Shown: in pieces, positions 7,026 to 9,853 of the stretch | Layout: each line of letters opens with the position of its first letter | Position numbering within the stretch: the stretch's first letter is position 1 | Origin: JBFHES01 sp041584015 | GTDB lineage: Bacteria > Bacteroidota > Bacteroidia > Bacteroidales > M50B96 | Assembly: GCA_041584015.1 (NCBI GenBank) | Contig: JBFHES010000183.1 | Coordinates: forward strand, 1 to 9,853 | Length of the DNA: 9,853 bases | Direction of reading: 5' to 3' | Made by a program: the position numbers and the translations under genes | Notes under the pieces: generated by a model | What the model saw: only the letters and a program-made list of their open reading frames with translations | The model's database searches: none | Told to the model about the DNA's origin: nothing

Positions 7026-7544
7026 ATGAAAAAAGTATCATTTTACCTTCTGGCAGTATTGTTCTCGATCTCTGCCATTTCCTTTCAATCATGCGACGAT
7101 GATGATGATGATGATCCGGCAGTAACGGAATTTATAGCTGATGATGCCACCTTTGCAAATTTTATGAGCTGGGTAAAAGAAGCATCTGAAGTTGGGATAG
7201 ACCCGGCAATGGGTGGAGCCCATGGAGCCAACGATAGCACCGTAACAAGAGACATTTTCTTTAAAGACGGACAAGATCCTGTTAACGGTGAATATCCTAT
7301 CGGAACGCTCATTATCAAACACTCACACAATCCGGGTGGCACCGTTGAAGTGTACACAGCAATGGCAAAACGTGGCAACGATTTTAATCCAGCTGCAGGC
7401 GATTGGGAGTGGTTTATGTTAAACGCTGATGGATCAGTAGCCGAAGATGGCGATGGAAACAAAATGCGCGGAGCCAACCTGAATAATGGCGCTTGTATTG
7501 CTTGTCATACAGGAGCTTCAACAGACTATATTTTTACAAAATAA
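7026..7544 (+). CDS. Cytochrome P460-like c-heme lipoprotein
   Basis: The 172-residue product has a lipoprotein signal with acceptor Cys23 followed by seven Asp residues (24-30). Acidic residues just after the lipid Cys are known surface-export signals in Bacteroidota, so it may face outward. The remainder resembles the P460 fold: YPIGTLIIKHSH, an AMAKRGNDFNPAAGDWEWFML segment, and a C-terminal heme c motif CIACH (Cys157, Cys160, axial His161) followed by DYIF. Known P460 proteins are periplasmic heme enzymes that oxidise hydroxylamine or bind nitric oxide; others in the family have no known function. It begins 11 bases after the maturase partner and sits before the operon terminators, so it is likely co-transcribed with the RiPP genes. 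Its role there is unknown; redox chemistry of the bound metal is one possibility. Confidence 0.75.
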   Translation: MKKVSFYLLAVLFSISAISFQSCDDDDDDDPAVTEFIADDATFANFMSWVKEASEVGIDPAMGGAHGANDSTVTRDIFFKDGQDPVNGEYPIGTLIIKHSHNPGGTVEVYTAMAKRGNDFNPAAGDWEWFMLNADGSVAEDGDGNKMRGANLNNGACIACHTGASTDYIFTK

Positions 7545-7560
7545 AATATAGTCGCTTTTT
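7524..7560 (+). terminator. AT-rich terminator hairpin overlapping the P460 stop codon
   Basis: gactatatttt (7524-7534) pairs perfectly with aaaatatagtc (7543-7553) around an 8-nt loop that includes the first base of the stop codon. A five-T run ends at 7560. The stem is AT-rich, so it is probably a weaker first stop ahead of the next hairpin. Confidence 0.55.
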
Positions 7561-7571
7561 AGTAATCGATG

Positions 7572-7599
7572 AACCTCGCATGTATGGCGAGGTTTTTTT
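7572..7599 (+). terminator. Rho-independent terminator of the RiPP operon
   Basis: aacctcgc (7572-7579) pairs with gcgaggtt (7587-7594) around a 7-nt loop, and a seven-T tract runs from 7593 to 7599. This is a textbook intrinsic terminator and marks the end of the sigma/RiPP/P460 transcription unit. Confidence 0.88.
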
Positions 7600-7632
7600 A
7601 TGCTTGAAATCTCGCTCTGCTATGTTCTAAAA

Positions 7633-7656
7633 ATTACAAGATTGAGATCTTGTAAT
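7633..7656. promoter_or_regulatory. Perfect 10-bp inverted repeat, candidate operator of the beta-lactamase operon
   Basis: attacaagat (7633-7642) and atcttgtaat (7647-7656) form a perfect inverted repeat with a 4-base centre. No T tract follows, so it is not a terminator. Its right arm covers the expected -33 region of the promoter below, which is a typical position for a dimeric repressor site. No regulator gene for it is visible in the window. Confidence 0.45.
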
Positions 7657-7680
7657 GCATGTATTAAACCTTTAGCTTTG
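7648..7680 (+). promoter_or_regulatory. Bacteroidota-type promoter for the beta-lactamase operon
   Basis: TAGCTTTG (7673-7680) is an exact TAnnTTTG -7 box, and a partial -33 element (cttg, 7649-7652) lies 20 bases upstream. The ATG follows 25 bases after the -7 box. The unit beginning here includes at least the next three genes. Confidence 0.6.
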
Positions 7681-7705
7681 CTTTATTCCTATTAATCGCA
7701 AAAAC

Positions 7706-8512
7706 ATGGCTAAACATTACATGCTAACAAGTATATTCATTGTACTGGTTGCGTCACTTGCAATTGCACAAAACAATGAACATCCCGAGCTAAAAGTTCT
7801 CTTCGACAAAGAACAGCTAAAGGGCTCCATTCTTATTTATGACTTAAACAATAAGCGCGAATTTGGTTACAACCTACAACGAGCCGATTCCGGTTTTTTA
7901 CCGGCCTCAACATTTAAAATCCCTAACACCTTAATTGCCCTCGACACGAAGGTGATGCATAACAAAAACACAATAATTAAGTGGGATGGTAAACCACGAA
8001 GAATGAAAGTATGGGATAAAGACATGACCCTGGAGCAGGCCTTTCATTTATCATGTGTTCCATGTTATCAGGATATTGCAGCATCAATTGGCGCAGAGCG
8101 AATGGATAGCTATTTGAACAAATTGGAATACGGCGAAATGACGGTGAGCACAGGCAATCTTCAACTGTTCTGGTTAGTTGGTGAGTCAAAAATTTCGCAA
8201 CGTCAACAAATCGATTTTCTGAAGCGGCTCTACCACAACCAGCTAAAAGTGCAACCAGCAAGTCTTGCAGAACTAAAGGAGATAATGGTTATTGAGCAAA
8301 ATGAAGAATACATACTAAGCGGCAAAACCGGATGGGCCATACGCAGTGGCAAAAACATTGGTTGGTTTGTAGGCTATTACGAAATTGGAGATAATGTTTA
8401 CTTTGTTGCAACCAATGTAACTCCAATCAATAATGAAGAAATAAAGGACTTCAGCAAAGCTAGAAGACAAATTACACACAAAGCACTTCAGATGTTATCT
8501 ATTTTAAAATGA
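7706..8512 (+). CDS. Class D (OXA-type) serine beta-lactamase
   Basis: The 268-residue protein has a Sec signal peptide (hydrophobic 7-20, ending AIAQ), placing it in the periplasm. Class D motifs are present: Ser68-Thr69-Phe70-Lys71 (nucleophile and the lysine that is usually carboxylated), Ser116-x-Val118 (here SCVPCYQ), and Lys207-Thr208-Gly209. The Tyr-Gly-Asn motif is Tyr142-Gly143-Glu144, and the following FWL block keeps the tryptophan that shields the carboxylated lysine. Cys117 and Cys120 form a CxxC next to the catalytic Ser116. There is no sensor or membrane domain, so it is an enzyme rather than a BlaR-type receptor. The gene overlaps the next by 4 bases. It is a divergent chromosomal-looking enzyme; whether it gives useful beta-lactam hydrolysis cannot be told from sequence. 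Confidence 0.92.
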   Translation: MAKHYMLTSIFIVLVASLAIAQNNEHPELKVLFDKEQLKGSILIYDLNNKREFGYNLQRADSGFLPASTFKIPNTLIALDTKVMHNKNTIIKWDGKPRRMKVWDKDMTLEQAFHLSCVPCYQDIAASIGAERMDSYLNKLEYGEMTVSTGNLQLFWLVGESKISQRQQIDFLKRLYHNQLKVQPASLAELKEIMVIEQNEEYILSGKTGWAIRSGKNIGWFVGYYEIGDNVYFVATNVTPINNEEIKDFSKARRQITHKALQMLSILK

Positions 8513-9090
8513 GAAATACAAAAGTTCTAATTATTAGCAGTGCCGAGGAAGGCATTACTGAGTTTCACCAAAGCATTGAACAAATACTAGAAAAGCTGGA
8601 TGTTCAATTTTCAACCATTAATTACCAAGCAGCTCCTGAGCATGATTTAACCAATGTTGATGGTATAATTATTACAGGTTCTCCACAGGGTGACGATATT
8701 GTTGAAAATCATCAGAAGTACTTTCAATGGATTAAAACTTTCGACAAACCATTAATTGGTATTTGTGCGGGTCACCATATTATGGCCTATATGCACCATG
8801 CCAAATATTTTTACAGCAAAGAACCTGAATCGGGAGAATGTGAGGTAGAGTGCATTAAAGATGATCCAATATTCGAGGGCATGCCCACTAAATTTAAAGC
8901 CTTTCAGATGCACAACGATTCGGTTAGTATTCCTGATGGATTTATTCATTTGGCAAAATCAGAAGTGTGTTTTAATCAAGCCATGAAACACCCAACAAAA
9001 CCACATTACACCTTTCAGTTTCATCCGGAGTATTTGAATCACAAAATTTTCCGTAATTTCATAACATTAATTACAACTCATAAACCCTAA
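8509..9090 (+). CDS. Class I glutamine amidotransferase-like protein
   Basis: The 193-residue protein is a stand-alone class I GATase domain. The nucleophile elbow is GICAGHH with Cys86, and the catalytic His172 and Glu174 lie in FQFHPEYL. The oxyanion segment is IITGSPQGDD (54-63). These enzymes release ammonia from glutamine or hydrolyse gamma-glutamyl bonds. There is no synthetase domain, so the acceptor is unknown; GMP-synthase-like and gamma-glutamyl hydrolase-like families are alternatives. The start codon overlaps the beta-lactamase stop (ATGA, 8509-8512), so the two are translationally coupled although one is cytoplasmic and the other secreted. The catalytic triad looks complete. Confidence 0.88.
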   Translation: MRNTKVLIISSAEEGITEFHQSIEQILEKLDVQFSTINYQAAPEHDLTNVDGIIITGSPQGDDIVENHQKYFQWIKTFDKPLIGICAGHHIMAYMHHAKYFYSKEPESGECEVECIKDDPIFEGMPTKFKAFQMHNDSVSIPDGFIHLAKSEVCFNQAMKHPTKPHYTFQFHPEYLNHKIFRNFITLITTHKP

Positions 9091-9101
9091 ACCTTAAGAT
9101 T

Positions 9102-9566
9102 ATGAAAAAGCCCCTAATTGCATCGTTAATTTTAATACTAGTTGCATCATCATTATTTGCACAACAAAAGCAAGATGATATTGATGCCATTAAAAAAGTA
9201 ATCCAAACAGCCTATGTGGAAGGTTTGCAGAACGAAGGTGATGCCGCTAAAATTGATAAAGGCTTTCACCCTAACTTCGACCTGTTAATTCCATCGCAAG
9301 ATCTCTTGCGCAAGTATCCAATTAAAGACTGGAAAAAGGATGTTCTTAAAAGGAAAAAAGATGGAAAACTTCCTGCCAGCGACGATAAGAAGGTAAGTGT
9401 AACATTCGACTTTGTTGATGTTGAAGGTACAGCAGCAGTAGCTAAAATTAAATTCTTTGTAGGTAAAGAACAAATTTACGTAGATTATATCTCGCTTTAC
9501 AGGTTTGGATCTGAATGGAAGTTGGTTAGCAAAATCTATTATAAGTTGCCAAAGCTAATGGAGTAG
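9102..9566 (+). CDS. Secreted NTF2-like (putative lumazine-binding/SnoaL-type) protein
   Basis: The 154-residue product has a clean signal peptide ending LFAQ (residue 21). After it comes an NTF2-like alpha/beta cone: an opening helix DDIDAIKKVIQTAYVEGL, the family GD-x-x-KIDKGFHPNFDLL segment, and paired strands VTFDFVDVEGTAAVAKIKF and YVDYISLYRFGSEWKLVSKIYY. This resembles the lumazine-binding-like group common in Bacteroidota secreted proteins. No catalytic residues can be named. It starts 11 bases after the amidotransferase gene and probably belongs to the same transcript. The fold is likely; the function is unknown. Confidence 0.8.
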   Translation: MKKPLIASLILILVASSLFAQQKQDDIDAIKKVIQTAYVEGLQNEGDAAKIDKGFHPNFDLLIPSQDLLRKYPIKDWKKDVLKRKKDGKLPASDDKKVSVTFDFVDVEGTAAVAKIKFFVGKEQIYVDYISLYRFGSEWKLVSKIYYKLPKLME

Positions 9567-9603
9567 GTAAATTCAGAATCTAAGATTAAAATATATACAC
9601 AGG

Positions 9604-9853
9604 ATGGCATACAACGAACATTTAGCTGATAGAATAAGACAAGTATTACATGAAAAGCATGTAAACTTTAGCGAGAAGAAAATGATGGGAGGACTCACCT
9701 TTATGGTGGACGAAAAAATGTGCGTTGGTGTAATTAAAGAAAATTTAATGGCACGCATAAATCCTGATATATATGAAGAGGCACTTAGCAAGGAAGGCTG
9801 CCGGGAGATGGATTTTACTAAACGCCCCATGAAAGGTTATGTGTATGTTGATC
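9604..9853 (+). CDS. TfoX/Sxy N-terminal domain protein, 3' truncated by window edge
   Basis: An open frame of 83 codons begins at ATG 9604, two bases after an agga purine run, and leaves the window. The start MAYNEHLADRIRQVL, then KKMMGGLTFMVDEKMCVGV and the FTKRPMKGYVYVD block are the hallmarks of the TfoX N-terminal domain. In Bacteroidota this is usually a stand-alone protein of about 110 residues, distinct from the longer competence regulator of gammaproteobacteria, so a competence role should not be assumed. It lies 37 bases after the NTF2-like gene with no terminator seen between them. Confidence 0.85.
   Translation, partial: MAYNEHLADRIRQVLHEKHVNFSEKKMMGGLTFMVDEKMCVGVIKENLMARINPDIYEEALSKEGCREMDFTKRPMKGYVYVD

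Noticed and set aside
7085..7477. Antisense open frame across the P460 gene
   Set aside because: It has no recognisable protein features and is explained by codon bias of the plus-strand gene with its heme motif.

Overview
The window looks like a chromosomal segment of a member of the Bacteroidota. The evidence is low GC, few Shine-Dalgarno sequences, Bacteroidota-type -7 boxes (TAnnTTTG), signal peptides ending in GQ or AQ, an Asp-rich lipoprotein N-terminus and a SusB-type GH97 enzyme. The exact family cannot be resolved from this sequence.

Layout. (1) Positions 1-594, minus strand: the 3'-truncated end of an ORF that joins a signal-peptide-like start to the C-terminal (DUF4143-type) half of an AAA-family ATPase and has no ATPase domain. 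(2) Positions 823-3975: a two-gene unit of a phosphodiester glycosidase (NAGPA/DUF2233) and a GH97 glycosidase lipoprotein. (3) Positions 4032-7599: the most interesting part. An ECF sigma factor overlaps a small zinc-binding anti-sigma factor by 4 bases. Next come a secreted, Cys-rich RiPP precursor with repeated KCGEG motifs, an MNIO (DUF692) maturase and its DUF2063 partner, and a P460-type c-heme lipoprotein. Two consecutive terminator hairpins end the unit. This is an HvfABC/bufferin-type copper-handling RiPP locus with its own regulator and an extra heme protein. (4) Positions 7706-9566: a class D beta-lactamase translationally coupled to a class I glutamine amidotransferase-like protein, then a secreted NTF2-like protein. 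A TfoX-like gene (9604 onward) runs off the right edge.

How the central genes may work together (inference). The anti-sigma factor carries Cys/His ligands at nearly the same positions as the redox sensor RsrA. It would release the sigma factor under thiol or metal stress. The sigma factor would then transcribe from a candidate promoter just upstream of the precursor. A strong hairpin between the precursor and maturase genes would keep precursor output above enzyme output. The maturase pair would modify the Cys residues of the KCG motifs, and the product would be exported to bind metal in the envelope. The P460-like lipoprotein is an added envelope component whose role here is unknown.
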